Assembly (NCBI GenBank): GCA_904066235.2
Contig: CAJFCV020000005.1
Span: 12,147,501-12,211,500, forward strand
Source of the DNA: Bursaphelenchus xylophilus
Lineage: Eukaryota; Nematoda; Chromadorea; Rhabditida; Aphelenchoididae
Direction of reading: 5' to 3'
Length of the DNA: 64,000 nucleotides
Positions 10,739-22,672 of this stretch are shown here, piece after piece. The notes beneath the pieces were generated by a model, which was not told the DNA's origin, searched no databases, and saw only the letters and a list, made by a program, of their open reading frames with translations. The position numbers and the translations under genes were made by a program. Positions within the stretch are counted from its first letter, which is position 1. Each line of letters opens with the position of its first letter.

Positions 10739-11074
10739 GGGTAATCGATGGCGTAGATTCCAAAAATCATATTCGTTTTTCCCGATTTTTACTTTTTTGC
10801 TTAAGTAGTAATGTTAAAAAGTAATTTTTTGATTTTTTCCTAAAAATAGTCGATTTAGGGGTTATCGAGGGTGCTGATTTCGAACTTAAGGAAAAAAGTG
10901 ACTATCAAAAAAATGAATGTTATTTTCGAAATCAGCACCTTCGATAACCCCTAAATCGACTATTTTTAGAAAAAATTCAAAAAATTATTTACTTTTTAAC
11001 ATTACTTCATAAGCAAAAAAGTAAGAATCAGAAAAAACGAATATGATTTTTGGAATCTACGCCATCGATTACCC
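10739..11074. repeat. Foldback with about 150-bp arms
   Basis: The arm 10739-10885 (GGGTAATCGATGGCGTAGAT ... GGTTATCGAGGGTGCTGATT) is almost exactly repeated in reverse at 10926-11074. A spacer of about 40 bp separates them. No coding potential. The near-identity of the arms suggests a young element or ongoing correction between arms. Confidence 0.8.
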
Positions 11075-11095
11075 TTCCGGGTCTCTTTCGATGGT

Positions 11096-11580
11096 TTTCC
11101 AAAAAAAAAATAATGGGCGCTTTGTTGCATAAAAAATGGCATCACGAAAAAATCCAAAAAATTTCACCACTGGGTCGCTTAGCATGTTGGGTCGTAATCG
11201 AACGATCCTGCAGAAAGTCCTTGGAATTTTCTGCGACTCTGCACTGTTCAATTGTTCGACAATTCGACGAACCATTCCGCACCGTCCATCCGGCCCAAAA
11301 AGGATGAAAACACCACTTGCATAGTGCAACTTTTTGCACTATATTGTAGGAGAGATAAATCGTTACAAAGAGAAAGATATTAGAAGCTATTTATGTCTTT
11401 GAAGAAGTGTGTTTCATTCTATCTGAGAACCTATTTTTACAAACTTTCATTTTTGGGGTCAGCTAATTATCAGCTGACTGGCGCGCAGCCCTGTTGTCAT
11501 TTTGAGCAAAAATCGGGACCGATATGCGGCGGCAAAAAAAGCTCGGAATGCTGTTCTAGTATTTTGAGTGGACCTTTCCT
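11096..11580. other. Intergenic DNA with a small inverted pair
   Basis: No gene recognised. TTGGAATTTTCTGCGACTCT and GCACTTGCATAGTGCAACTT suggest decayed repeats. Overlapping frames at 11050-11339 on both strands look like the two faces of a palindromic repeat rather than genes. Confidence 0.3.
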
Positions 11581-11582
11581 AG

Positions 11583-11662
11583 GCATGGCTCCGGGCCGGG
11601 CTTTGCAAAATTTTCCGGCCCGGGCCGGGCCGACTAATTTCTCGGCCCGGCTCCGGGCTTCG
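11583..11662. repeat. GC-rich GGGCCGGGC repeat
   Basis: Short cluster of CCGGGCCGGGC/GGCCCGGC units in otherwise AT-rich DNA. It is similar in composition and inverted layout to 57361-57548. Confidence 0.6.
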
Positions 11663-14100
11663 ATTTTTAGGGCATTTTTAGGGATTTTTTTCATTGCAGC
11701 CATGCTAAACCTTTCCATGCCTCCGCAATGTTTTGAAAAATAATTTTTGTGCACCTTTTTGAGAAAAGGCGTTTTTCTTGGCTGTCTGTTTTTACAAGTT
11801 TCTATCTTCAGATGGAGCAAAGTTGTAAAGGAATGCAATTTAAATTTTTTTAAAATCCATTTCGTGCAATGATGCGGAATGCACAGTAATACGGTTTAAA
11901 CAGTGGGTGACTAAACCCGTGCCTTTTTTTACAAGAAGTGTGTGTATTACGGTTTGTTTGCACTTTACGGAAAAATGTGTAAAAAGGTCATTGCAGTCCT
12001 CATGTGCATGCTAGTTTAATCGGGGACTTACAATTAGCCTATCACGCTCTAGGTATTTAGAATACTCGCGCCTCTGACGCGAATGTCCTTGCGGTTAGGT
12101 TAGGCTGGTCAACGTTTTGTTGAATGAAATATTTTTGCTGGTTTAACAATGCTGGACCTTTGAGTATTTTGATGTACAGTAGTTGAGGTCGGTGACTGTA
12201 AGTATGCTGTTGTGAGTGCGGAAATTAGTCTTTAGGCGACGCGTTTTATGCGGTTGAAGCTTTCTTTTTTTGCAAACCAGGCTTGGCGCTAACGATGGGT
12301 AGTAGCAAACGTTGATATTATGGTTGGTCATTGGGAAGGTACCGACTAGATGTCTTCTAGTACTACTCGTGCCCAAAAGTTCGTACAATTCCTGCGGTAG
12401 AGGCTCTTTTTGTTCGGCCTTGGCGCTGGGGATCAGTAAGCAAAGACTGGTGCTAATTTCGCCAATTGGGAAAATAGCGCTTCACCTAACGCATTCCGGG
12501 GCCCTCTAATACCACATATATGAATAGGACAAAATCCTTGGTAGAACTCCAAGTCCCAAACAGAGTACCAGCAGATATAGTTTAATGACGGCCGCAAGTA
12601 GTATGGTTAAGATAGCTGTAGGCCAGATATGCTAAGTGCGCCAAACGCTGGATCGCTTCTACTCCCCCATTACACTCTTCTGTCCTTTTTTTTCATCGAC
12701 TGTTCACGCTGTTCCTATACAGCGTCGGGCCTAATGCAGTGGCAAAAACGCTTCCAATGCACATGAACCTGGCCAGGGAACGGTTGGAACTTCCCCCAAC
12801 GTTCGGGAAAAGCACTAATGCTAAATAGAATCGAGCATGTCGACTTTGGGAAAAAAGACATTTTCCAGTTACAGAACGCTGGTGGAATTTCAGACCGGTC
12901 ATTCGCGAGATAAGGCAAAACGGTTCGGTTAATGGCAATTCGCCAAAAATTAAATCCGTTCCAACACTGTACGTCTCTGTTGCGGAATGCAAACGGGTTG
13001 TCTGTTCGGCGGGACTAATCGTTGCTTCGGCATGAATTGCGACATTTTGTTTGGACAAAACTTTAAAGTGGGCGGAGAGACATTCTTTTGGTTTAATATT
13101 GCCGTGCCGGGTTTTCTACTTTTAGCCCAGTACAAAAAAACTAGTCTGGTTGGCAAGATGTCTCTATAAAACAGACTGCGGTTTGAACAGTCACTTATTT
13201 GTCCAATTGCTCATGTTGAACAAACACGTGCAGTAAATGGAGTTTCTAGTCACACTACTTAGACCATGGATCTTTTTGGCCTTTTAAAAAGCTCTAGCGC
13301 TTTCAGCTGCAAAGTTTTAGTCATCGCTGAAGTGTAAATTACTAATCATCTGTTTATGTTTTAGTTGGTTTTGTCATTACCAAGTCCTTTCCTGTAAATA
13401 TTTAATCAATCATGAGCAACCACCTTGTTGAAAGAAACCTTGACGTTAAGTTTTGCAAGTTGATTATTTGAAATTCTTATCGTTAGATCGAAAAATTGGC
13501 TGTTTGTTTTGTCAAAAGAGATGACTCAGATTCACAAATCCTATGATAGGCAATACTGGAGGATATATTGGCAAAGTTGCGGGAGTGATGGGTTTATGTA
13601 TTTAACAGCAACCGTAGACGGCTTAATGCCCTGTAATGTCTATAAAATTACAGGGCATTAAGCCAATTTAATCTTGATAGTCATGGCAATACTGTGGAGG
13701 TTTTCCATCTTTACGATTATCTTAAAATTAGGGATATTACTTGTTGCCGGACCTCCGGGATATCGCCTATTAGCATAGCATAGTTATGGGAAAAACATTA
13801 AGTGTAGCTTTTTTTATGTTTTTTTAAGTATGTATCATATATTCGCAGAAACTGAAGCTCGTAAACGGTGTTCCTTTGATACTTACATAGTATTAGAAAT
13901 TAATCTAAAGCATTTACAAAGAAATTTGCGAAACATTTGGATTAAATTAGGAATGACTCATTGTTTCGTAACATAAATGAAGTTTATGTACTGCCAAGAA
14001 ATAAAAAAAAACAGAAATGTAGAACTTGTTCCAGCACACTTGTCACTGCCTAATGAGCGGCATTTGGAAATTATTTCAAACATTACGATCTTTTCGAGAA
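11663..14100. other. Long gene-free stretch with old repeats
   Basis: No gene recognised. Positions 12170-12560 share GAGGTCGGTGACTGTAA, an ACGCGTTTT block and a CTTCTAGTAC block with 17890-18070, so both are copies of one unnamed old repeat. Frames at 12693-13169 on both strands show no domain. A strong hairpin lies at 13620-13664. Confidence 0.35.
13620..13664. repeat. Perfect 18-bp-stem hairpin
   Basis: GGCTTAATGCCCTGTAAT (13620-13637) pairs with its exact complement at 13647-13664 across a 9-base loop. No T-run follows and the DNA is eukaryotic, so it is not a bacterial terminator. It may be a tiny MITE relic or a structured RNA. Confidence 0.6.
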
Positions 14101-14171
14101 TCACCTGCATTTCATTTGTTTCTCATCATTCGTACATATACTTAATATCCAGCATTTTGACGAGCCCACAA

Positions 14172-16054
14172 ATGTACCTTGCCAGGAGTACCGCTCATCA
14201 TTTGATTGACTCGTTTATTGGGATTGGCGGAATAATCGCCTGCTCCCTCGTCATCTATCTATCCTCGACGAAGGTGAAGAACAAAGCGTTAAGAGTGTAC
14301 ACAATCATGTTGATTTCTAATGCTACTGTCGACCTAATATATTCGATCAACACGCTGTGCACGATGTGTGTAAGTTGCTTGGTTTATACAATCTTAAACA
14401 TACATATATGGCTCCGGACTGTCAAATGTTTGTGTGTCCAGAAAATGTGTCACGATGACACTGATTTAAAATGTGCCAGTGGTGTAAAAAATAGTTGCAT
14501 ATGGCTAGATGTACGCTCTAGATAACCCACAAAAAATTTAGGTCCAAAACTTGTGCGCAACTTGGACGACGTATTTTCTGCATTTTATTCAATCTTCCCG
14601 CTGTAATGTCAAAAATTTTTGACGTGCTGTAAAAAGTACTTCTGTATATGCTAATTTTTGTAACGCTGGCACATTTTAAACAGGTGTCGTGACATATTTC
14701 CTACTCGCAAGATTTACATATTTTTTTGCCACGGACCATAAAGTAGCCTTGTTGCACATCGTTGCCTTTTCCTTTTCAGAGCGGAGTTTTGGGTATTCAA
14801 ACCGTTTTCATGACCATCGACAGCCCTTTCTGGCCCAAGACTGTGTGGTGGTCCTACGCCGCCGTCTCCACAAACCTTTTCCTGATGTTTCTGAGCGTCG
14901 GCATTCTACCGCTGCAGTTCATCTATCGCTACGGCACGATGCGGAATCAGCCGTTTTCGAGAAAACAAATGCTGCTTTTCTCACTGGTGCCGTTGGCCTT
15001 CGCCCTGCTGCACGGGTTCATCTCGCCGTGGACATTCCGGCCGCCAAATCCGGAATACGAAGTGATGTTCAGAGAGGCGCTGGAGGTTGACGAAAATTAC
15101 GAACTGCCCGGATATCTGATCGGAGATGTGGTAAGGATTCTAGCGTGTGGTTATATGTTTGCTAAAGGCGCATAAGAAGGTTTGGGTTTTCAGCGTAACT
15201 TCGACCTTATGACTCTGCATTTCCTGAACATTTTCGTGATTGTCGCCTTTTCCTACGCAACCATACTGTTCATGGCGTATCTGTCCAAGAGAACGATGAC
15301 TTTGCAGAGCGGTCTGTCCACCAGTCCGCAGACAAAGGCCGTGCAACGCCAAGTCACCAGGATCATTTACATTCAGGTGAGCTTTTCGAAAAGAGCAATT
15401 TTTACTGCGGGTAATAAATTCCCTCGAAGTTGGAAATGGCATATTACACACGCGTATTCTTCAGGCAATCTACCCGTTATTCGTCGTCTGCGTACCCGCA
15501 ATTTCGTTTTCAATCGCTGCCGCTCGAGGAATCCAGTTGAAAATGATCGGTGAGCTGGTCATGTTCTCGATGCATACCCCACCCTTGGTGAACAGCCTTA
15601 TAGTCATTCTGTGTGTGCCGAGTTATCGCCGATTCGTCGTAAACCCCTTCAAAAGCGATCAGATTCATTCACTGTAAGTTGCATAGCGTGTTGGCCAAAA
15701 CGTGTTGTGTTGTGAACTTTTGTGTGGGTTGTTTCTCTGATCTATCGCTCCACATATCAGTCTGTCGGGAAAATAGGAAAATAATGACACTGTCGCATCG
15801 GAAATCGCATTGCTGCAGAGAAAATGATTTTTTCCAGAGAAATGTTGTTTTTTCGCTCCAACGATTTTTGTTCATCATTTTCCCGACATACTGATGTGTT
15901 ATTAAAACACTCACATTTTCTGATTTATAACTAACAAATCGTGTTTAGCGATTCCCGGCCAGAAGACAAAAATGCCAGTTTTAGAGGGCGACTCAGTGTC
16001 CGCAGTAATGGACGCCTCACCACGTCTTCAGCTAGCGGAAGCGCGAGGCAATGA
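14172..16054 (+). CDS. Str-superfamily chemoreceptor GPCR, gene 2 (5 exons, 348 aa)
   Basis: Tandem paralogue of gene 1 and probably also a ciliary chemosensory receptor. Exons are 14172-14369, 14780-15130, 15194-15376, 15465-15673 and 15949-16054. Intron phases 0, 0, 0, 2 are the same as in genes 1 and 3; stop TGA is 16052-16054. Landmarks are VKNKALRVYTIMLIS at the TM1-TM2 turn, SPFWPKTVWWSYA, FIYRYGTMR, HGFISPWTFRPPNPE, AVQRQVTRIIYIQAIYP, MHTPPLVNS and CVPSYR. The C-tail in exon 5 is Ser/Arg-rich (GRLSVRSNGR) and unlike the gene 1 and 3 tails. The ATG at 14172 was chosen by alignment with the paralogues, although the frame is open upstream to 13977. The tail of intron 4 carries a MITE (15755-15896). 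An AATAAA lies at 16151, about 100 bp past the stop. Confidence 0.9.
15755..15896. mobile_element. MITE, Tatcag family, in gene 2 intron 4
   Basis: Left TATCAGTCTGTCGGGAAAAT, right TCATTTTCCCGACATACTGA. A core with a GCAGAGAAAATGATTTTTTC stretch. Confidence 0.77.
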
Positions 16055-16326
16055 AGCGCTGAGGATGAAAGAAGTCAATAATCCTAAAAGAGAAAAAGAA
16101 TGCTATAAACCATAAGTTACAAATGTAACCATAACCTATAGATTTATCTTAATAAAGATATAATATAAAATTCCGGCAGAGTTTTCTTTTTTTATTTGGT
16201 TGCTGAAATAATGGAGATGATAGATCTTACGGTTGAAGCCGCTGAGTTCGAAGGTAGACTGAATATGAACTGACTGAATACGAACTGGTGTGCTGGCTGA
16301 ATATGAAAGTTTAGTTTCATGTTGTG

Positions 16327-16512
16327 TCAGTCTGTCTGGAAAATAATTATACAATTTCTGCGTCTATCATGTCGCTGAAAATAGCAATGATGCGTCGCAT
16401 AAAAATGTTCGTGTCGCCGAAGTCGTTCACCAATTCCACAGCGGTAGCCAGCCGTGGCAAAGCAATGTTGGGCGATCCGACGAATCCACATTTCTTTCTA
16501 ACAGACTGATAA
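16327..16512. mobile_element. MITE, Tatcag family, decayed B core
   Basis: Left TCAGTCTGTCTGGAAAATAA, right CTTTCTAACAGACTGATA. B-type pieces (CAGCCGTGGCAAAGCAATG, GACGAATCCACAT) lie inside. A further B-like fragment with AACCCACATTATTTTTCCGA follows to about 16612. Confidence 0.6.
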
Positions 16513-16612
16513 TGAATATTCGGTGCGCCACTTCACCAATTTCTCGAAAAAGACAGATGCGACGAGTCCAAGGCGCGGCAAACCCACATTATTTTTCCGA
16601 TAGGTTTATATT

Positions 16613-18148
16613 ATATTTTGTTGTTGTACGGTAGCTTTTGCAACAAAGTTTTGACAGAGCAATCCATCTAACATTTCTGCCGGCCTATTGTCAAAGAAGA
16701 TATAGTCACATATATACGTACACAAACACAATAAAATGTTTCCGATTTCCATTCTTTTGTCTATGTGTGGTCTTGTGCAGACTAAACATTCTAAGCAAAA
16801 GATAAGCGAGTCACAAGAACCTCGTTGACACATTACATCGCTTGTGCATCACCACACGACTACAAACCGTAAGCTGAACTTAAGGCTCCAAAAAAACTGC
16901 AAAGCAATTCAGGTTTCATTCATAATTCTGATTCGTGGTTTGTTGGACTAATGAAAAGCGCGGCGTTTGAATACCCTTAAGCACTCGCTCGCTCAGCACG
17001 AAATGTCAGCATTTAGACTCATGAGGAAATCCGCCGTTACATTGCCGCAAAATTTAGAATATGAAATTGTTATATGTTGAGGGAAAAAAGAGAGCTTCAG
17101 ATTTTTTTATTTATTAAAGTTTGACTTTACTTTCAATTAGCAACTGACGCCGTTTGCCGGTTTGCACTTTTTTTGACCGCATGACGCTGATGAGCAATTG
17201 TACATTTCTGCTACTCTCTGCAGTTGTAGTTTACAAGTTCTTTTCTATAGCTACATTCGGCACTAATGTATTCTTATTGTTTGGTGTAAAAATAAGGGGG
17301 TGATATGTGTCAGCCGTGTGAATAACCAGAATTTAAAGCTTCTCATTAAGGACAAGGGTCAATTTCCAAGTACTTTTCACTAGCAGATTTTACATCCTAT
17401 TTTTAATTTTCTCAAAATTTGCGATCAATCTTTGGTGAGTTTTTATATGGTGTCTTTGCCACAGGGGTGTTTTTTGGTACGATAATGGAGGCATTTTCCG
17501 TAATTTCGGTTGCTTCCTGGAAGCAAGACGGCACGTTATTTCCAGTGAAAAACGTCAGCCATACCATCGAATATAATAAGATTCATCCCTTTGAATCCCT
17601 CTCATAATAAGGAAGTGTTTCTTTTGCCTACCCCTCTTGCTAAAAATGCCACTTTACAAACGGACTATTACTGTATTCACGCCACAATACGCCGTAAAAA
17701 AACCCTTTCGGTTTTCAAAGCGCTGTAAAAAGGCCCCGCCGTCCTCGCAAAAGTCACAAACAGTCAACTCACGCTTCGGTATTTCGACTGCTCGCGGGTC
17801 CGACAATGAGTGTGCTTCCAGTAACTGCGAGTTTTGCTAAGGCAAATGTTTTACCCGTTGTAAAAAATGCCATGAAGCACTTTAGTGTATTATGTCGTGT
17901 AGTTGGGGTCGGTGACTGTAATAATAGCGAGCATAGAGTGTTTATGGCAACGCGTTTTCTACGGTAGAAGTTCTTTTTTTGGCAGGGCTTAGCGCTGATA
18001 ATAGGTCGGGATAAATGGGACGGCAGCCCCTCCTCAAACCGATCTCGGCTCTTCTAGTACCACATGTATAACTTGGAAACCTCCTTGATAGAATTCAAAA
18101 TCCTAAATCCAAGAGTAACAAGAATATAATAGCTTATTGATGGACACC
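16613..18148. other. Intergenic DNA between chemoreceptor genes 2 and 3
   Basis: No gene recognised. It contains the partner of the old repeat at 12170 (17890-18070). Short frames (17419-17607, 17637-17840) have no domain or splice support. Confidence 0.35.
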
Positions 18149-18264
18149 ACACGTCAAACTGTGGAGTCCGGTGGCCGGAATAGACTCTTCGCTATCGGTT
18201 TTTTGCACTTTGTCTTGACTTCAGAGAGAAGTTAGACCGCTTTGGCTGATCTCAGTTTGACGTG
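18149..18264. mobile_element. MITE, GCACGTCAAACTGAG family, internally deleted
   Basis: Both ends are present (CACGTCAAACTGTGGAGTCC and ATCTCAGTTTGACGTG), but the middle is lost. It is about half the family length. Confidence 0.7.
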
Positions 18265-18678
18265 ACCAGTATAATACAAGCAAGAGGCGTTGATTCTTGT
18301 AAATCCGTCTACTCTCATGCTGTCGAAAAATAATGTGGATTGTGGATTGGTCGGGCGTTAAACTTGATTCTGCGACGGCTTCCCCCCGGCTGAGAATTTG
18401 CTCCGCGACTACCACGAGGCAAAAGAGGAGGACAAATCAACATTATTTTCCTTTAAGACTGCTATCTTTCTTTGAAAACCGTATTCATGGATATTGGCCT
18501 GATCGTTTGCGGTATTATTCGTACCACTTGTTTTTACTCCGATTTTAAAAGGCACATATTACATATACTATAATAATTCTTCTCTACTAAATCAAGACCA
18601 ATACGAAGACTATGAATATAACCCTTTCTTACATGTACGCCTTTGGTGAACATTAACATCCAATCGCCCTTTTAGGTC

Positions 18679-21277
18679 ATGCAAATCAACCGAACAACCA
18701 TCCACTCGTTCTTTGACACAGTTCTCTCGATATTGGGGATCATTGCGTGCAGTCTGGTGATCTATCTGTCACTCACAAACTACAAGAATAAAGCCTTGAA
18801 AGTCTACAGCATTATGTTGGTGACAAATGCCACGGTTGACCTGTTATACGCCATCAACACATTGTGCACGTTTTGCGTAAGTTTTTGCGGAGTTTAGCAG
18901 AGGTGATTAACCAGTTATTTTCGACGTGTGAGTCTAAAATCAGTCTGTCGGGAAAATAATGAGCACAATTCTGCTGAGTCTGACAATGAGTGAAATTACA
19001 CTCGAAATAAAAAAATTGACAATTCGCTGACAACTACTGTATATAAACCTTAGCTGAAGACCGGCGACTGACTTATTTTGAGCCAGCTGAAAAAACAACC
19101 GGGCGCCGAAAACAGCTCTTATTTTCAGACCGCCGCATTTGGCTACAAAGCCGTGTTTATGCTCATCGACAACCCGTATTGGCCAAAGACGGTGTGGTGG
19201 ACTTATGCCGGCCTCTGCACGAACCTCTTTCTCATGTTTCTGAGCGTTGGAATGCTGCCGCTGCAGTTTATCTATCGTTACGGAGTGATGCGGACGAAGC
19301 CGTTCACGAAGAAGCAAATGTTCGTTTTCTTTTGTGTTTCGTTGAGTTTCGCAACCATGCATGGCTTTGTGTCGCCGTGGACTTTTAAGCCGCCCTCAGC
19401 GGAATGGGAGCCCAGAATTCGGGAGGCGCTTTCGTTGGACGACGATGCAGAATTGCCGGGATATGTGGTGGGAGACGTGGTAAGGAGGCGTGTGTATTTA
19501 TGGCGAAGATCGCTGAAACTCTCGACTGCCCCTGTAAAGCATGAGCCAAATTTTTTTGGAAAAGAATTTTCAATATAAGGCCTAAGCTTGTGTGCAAAGT
19601 TTAACGAAAAACTAAGCGTTGCACTTGGTAGAATTTACTTGCAAACCAAGTCGTTAGTCTTTTCGTGTACTGCTTCAAGAGAAAAATACTTTGAGTCGCC
19701 CATATTTCAAGACAATTCTGTTTATATGTATTCCCAAAGGGCGTATCAGCTTTTTTGTAACACACCCAGTTTCAGCGAACATTTGGCGTGATGGCGTTGC
19801 ACTTCATCGACATCTTTGTCATCATGTTCTTCTCCTACGCAGTCATCGTTGTAATGGTCTTCCTCTCCAAAAGGACCCTAACAATGGAAGAGGTGACTTC
19901 CGCAAGTCCACTCACCAAGGCCGTCCAACGACAGGTCACCCGGATCATCTACGTCCAGGTAAAAATTCTTAGAAATTATAATCTTACGCGTCAGAATTTT
20001 TTATAAATATTGGGCATTGTAACAACACGCTCTGAAATGACGGAATTTTACATTCTGTCTGAGTGGGAAATTAAAGTTGCGTGCTGCAATTTTTTTGCGA
20101 CGAAAAACATTTATAGATTCCGTAAATAGTTTACAATTAGTACATATTATTGAACTTTAGTGTAACAAAAAATTTATGCATGTGTAAATGGACGATAGAG
20201 TGCAGAATTAAAGTGGCCTCATTGTATTTACATCTGCTCTACAATACACATACGTATCCTTTCACAAAAAAATTTAATAAGCATTTTAAGAGAATGTATA
20301 GTTGCTCTATTGGCAGTTTGAGATGCTGTTTTGATTCAAGCGTAGTTGAAGCATTTGTCGGGAAAATAATGAACACTTCGCGACATCGAAAGTCATACCG
20401 CAGCCGAGAAAATGAATTGTGTCGCGGAAAGATCAAAATATAATACTTTTCACTTAAACAGTTCAAAAAATTCGACAGATTGTCGTATTTTGCACTTTTC
20501 AGGCAATCTATCCGCTCTTTGTCGTGTGCGCGCCTTGCTTCATCTTTCCGATCCTTGCCGTCAAGGGCGCCGAGGTCAAGTTCTTTGGCGAATGGGCCAT
20601 GCTTTCGATGCACACGCCTCCACTTGTCAACTCACTCTCGGTGATCCTTTGCGTGCCCAGCTACCGGGGAGTCGTCGCACATCCGTTCACGGCGGAAAAA
20701 GTCCGCTCGCTGTAAGTTTGGTGGAACACTTTACAAGATTACTGTAGCTGCCGGTGTCGCATGCCGGCAGCTACAAGTCGAGGTTGGACTGCATGGGCAG
20801 CCGAGATATATGTATATATTATATTTGAAGCCGAGAGAGTACGCAAAACTCGGAGTGCGGCCAAAACGGAAAGCACTTTTTGGCCATATCTCTGCTAATT
20901 TCGCACGGAAAATATGTATTTATTTTTTGGTGGAAACAAAACTCTCTACGATAAAAATAGGCATATAAACTTCTGAAATTTGCGACGATGTTTGGGATTT
21001 TTTCCGCGAAAATTATACACAAACTCGCATATGAGCTTCGCAGACCTTCTATTTCGGCTAGAAAAAAGTCTCGGTTCGTCTCTACAAAGCGCAAAACTCG
21101 CATATGCCCCAAAAAAGTAAAAACATAGGCAATAAGAAAGACATCTCGAGCCACTTATTGCTAACAAAAATTTTTAGGAACAAGAAATTTCTGCGATACT
21201 ACCACGGCACCAAGATGACCTTCACCCAGCTACAGCCCACCATCACTGCTCCAATCTCTTCCAATTACATCACATAA
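18679..21277 (+). CDS. Str-superfamily chemoreceptor GPCR, gene 3 (5 exons, 346 aa)
   Basis: Best-preserved member of the tandem set. Exons are 18679-18876, 19129-19479, 19776-19958, 20503-20711 and 21178-21277. Phases are 0, 0, 0, 2; stop TAA is 21275-21277. Approximate layout: TM1 9-33, TM2 41-66 (YSIMLVTNATVDLLY), loop NPYWPKTVWW, TM3 to FIYRYGVMR at 113-121, TM4 with HGFVSPWTFKPP, TM5 190-214 in exon 3, then AVQRQVTRIIYVQ, TM6 with CAPCFIFPI, TM7 with MHTPPLVNSLSVILC and CVPSYR. The tail LNKKFLRYYHGTKMT resembles gene 1 exon 5 (LNKKLLKAYYGTKVT), which supports the fifth exon. The TAA seen directly after exon 4 belongs to the donor CT|GTAAGT. Acceptor TTTTAG lies 3 bp before the ATG. An AATAAA lies at 21350. 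Confidence 0.92.
18938..19050. mobile_element. Chimeric insertion in gene 3 intron 1
   Basis: The left end of a Tatcag MITE (ATCAGTCTGTCGGGAAAATA) runs to about 18976. It then switches to GAGTGAAATTACACTCG and CGCTGACAACTACTGTATAT, which match the outer end of the large element at 22673-24240. The right MITE end is missing. Confidence 0.6.
20350..20460. mobile_element. Truncated Tatcag MITE in gene 3 intron 3
   Basis: Left end ATTTGTCGGGAAAATAATGA and an A core (GCCGAGAAAATGAATTGTGT). The right half is lost before the exon 4 acceptor at 20502. Confidence 0.65.
20744..20776. repeat. Hairpin in gene 3 intron 4
   Basis: GTAGCTGCCGG pairs with CCGGCAGCTAC across a short loop. It lies about 35 bp after the donor. 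Confidence 0.55.
20825..21160. repeat. Relic of the CAGGGGAAGTACTCC family in gene 3 intron 4
   Basis: The middle part (GCCGAGAGAGTACGCAAAAC, a TTTCGCACGGAAAA block, GCGCAAAACTCGCATATG) matches the interior of 24654-25105. The ends are missing. Confidence 0.5.
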
Positions 21278-22672
21278 TGTGCAAGAATCTCGGCGAAGTT
21301 TCTGAACGCACAAAAAGGCCTCTTATATATGTATATTTAATAAGAGTATAATAAATAAATCAAAGTTTTCCAGTATGTGTGAGGTGTATCTGTCCCATTT
21401 TTATCAATAATTCGATAAAAGGGACGACGCTTCCGAATAGGGCAAAATACCGGTATGGTATCGCCTATGAAGGGTGTAGAAACGGGTTCTACTAAAGATA
21501 AAGCTGCCAAACACGTAGTAATATACGTTTATCCAGCTTAAACAATACAATAAAAGGTAAATGACGAGTAAAATGTAAATAACCGACAATAAAACCAAGA
21601 TAAAAAGTAGTAAACGGGGCCTCGGGCTCACGCCCTTGTCCTGGCCTTCTCCTTGACCTCTCCTGTTCTTCCCGCTATCCTCCTATCTCCTTGTTCTCTT
21701 CCTGAAGGGTTTCCACCGTACTATGGCAGAATGCCACGGTTGTCTTCGTGTCGATACCATTTGGTTATGCAGGCGGGTTTGTCTTCGCTGGATCGGGTTG
21801 CTGTTATTGGTCTATATGGGCTGAATTGGGTCGGAAGCTGCTCCATCGTCAGTCGTAGCCGCGTGGACGGTCCTGGGTCTTCCGTATTTTGTCATCTGGT
21901 CCATAATGATTAAGCACAGAATCGGTGTGCTTAATACATGTTAAATAAGTACCCCCAAGTACGACGCTCAAATTTTGATGACACCTGGCACAATTTTAGA
22001 ATATTGTTTTAAAAAATACTTGCAAGAATCCTAGTTCGCGACTTGCGGAAGCAACCGAGGTTTTTAGGTGGCGAAAAATTTGCCAATTTTTATTATACTT
22101 GTCACTTTATACATATATATTTTGTGAACATGTCGTGGGAGTTAGATACATTCTTTCATTTTTTCGGACAAAACGATCGCAAAAGCATTGTTGACTGATG
22201 CTTGCAAGTCATTTTTGACGTATTTCCCGAGTGCGTCGGAATAATTTGTTGGCCAACAAAAGGGCGTCAACCGTGATATCCTAATTATCTTCATATTCTG
22301 TCATTTTTCTCTACGTAAATGGACCGCGGTTCAATCTTTATTTCAAAAAAAATTGTCTGAGCTCAATAACTCCAGCCTTTTTGATATCTTTTTTTCTCTT
22401 GGTAAACGTATAATGCTGCAAGGATGTACATCTACTCGTGAAGCAACTTGGGGAAACAAAAATATCAGAATTTTTTGTCTCCTGCCACGAAAATAAATAT
22501 GGAAAAATTTCAAATAAAAATTATTAGTACAGAGGTAAGATAATTAATAGTACATGGGCTGTTAATCTACCAAACTTTTTCAAAATGACGTCAAATTAAC
22601 GACGTCTTGTCCTTCTGCCAGATATTAGAACGCATGCAGACGGTCACCTTAATTTTTCTCTCTTGTTATGCA
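21278..22672. other. Intergenic DNA after chemoreceptor gene 3
   Basis: No gene recognised. Positions 21600-21910 are noticeably more C+T/G-rich than their surroundings (TCCTTGACCTCTCCTGTTCT) with an 86-codon open frame at 21653-21913, but no recognisable domain. Positions 21950-22060 contain a piece of the CAGGGGAAGTACTCC family (AAGTACGACGCTCAAATTTT). The rest is AT-rich. Confidence 0.35.

Noticed and set aside
12693..13169. Overlapping 60-121-codon frames on both strands as genes
   Set aside because: No domain, no splice-flanked structure, and open on both strands at once. Looks like chance or old repeat.
20503..20714. Stop codon right after receptor exon 4 in genes 1-3 as the true end
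   Set aside because: TAA lies inside a good donor CT|GTAAG in all three. Joining to exon 5 gives related tails in genes 1 and 3 (LNKKFLRYYHGTK, LNKKLLKAYYGTK).
21653..21913. 86-codon + strand frame in a GC-richer patch as a gene
   Set aside because: No recognisable motif and no paralogue or splice support. The composition shift alone was not enough.
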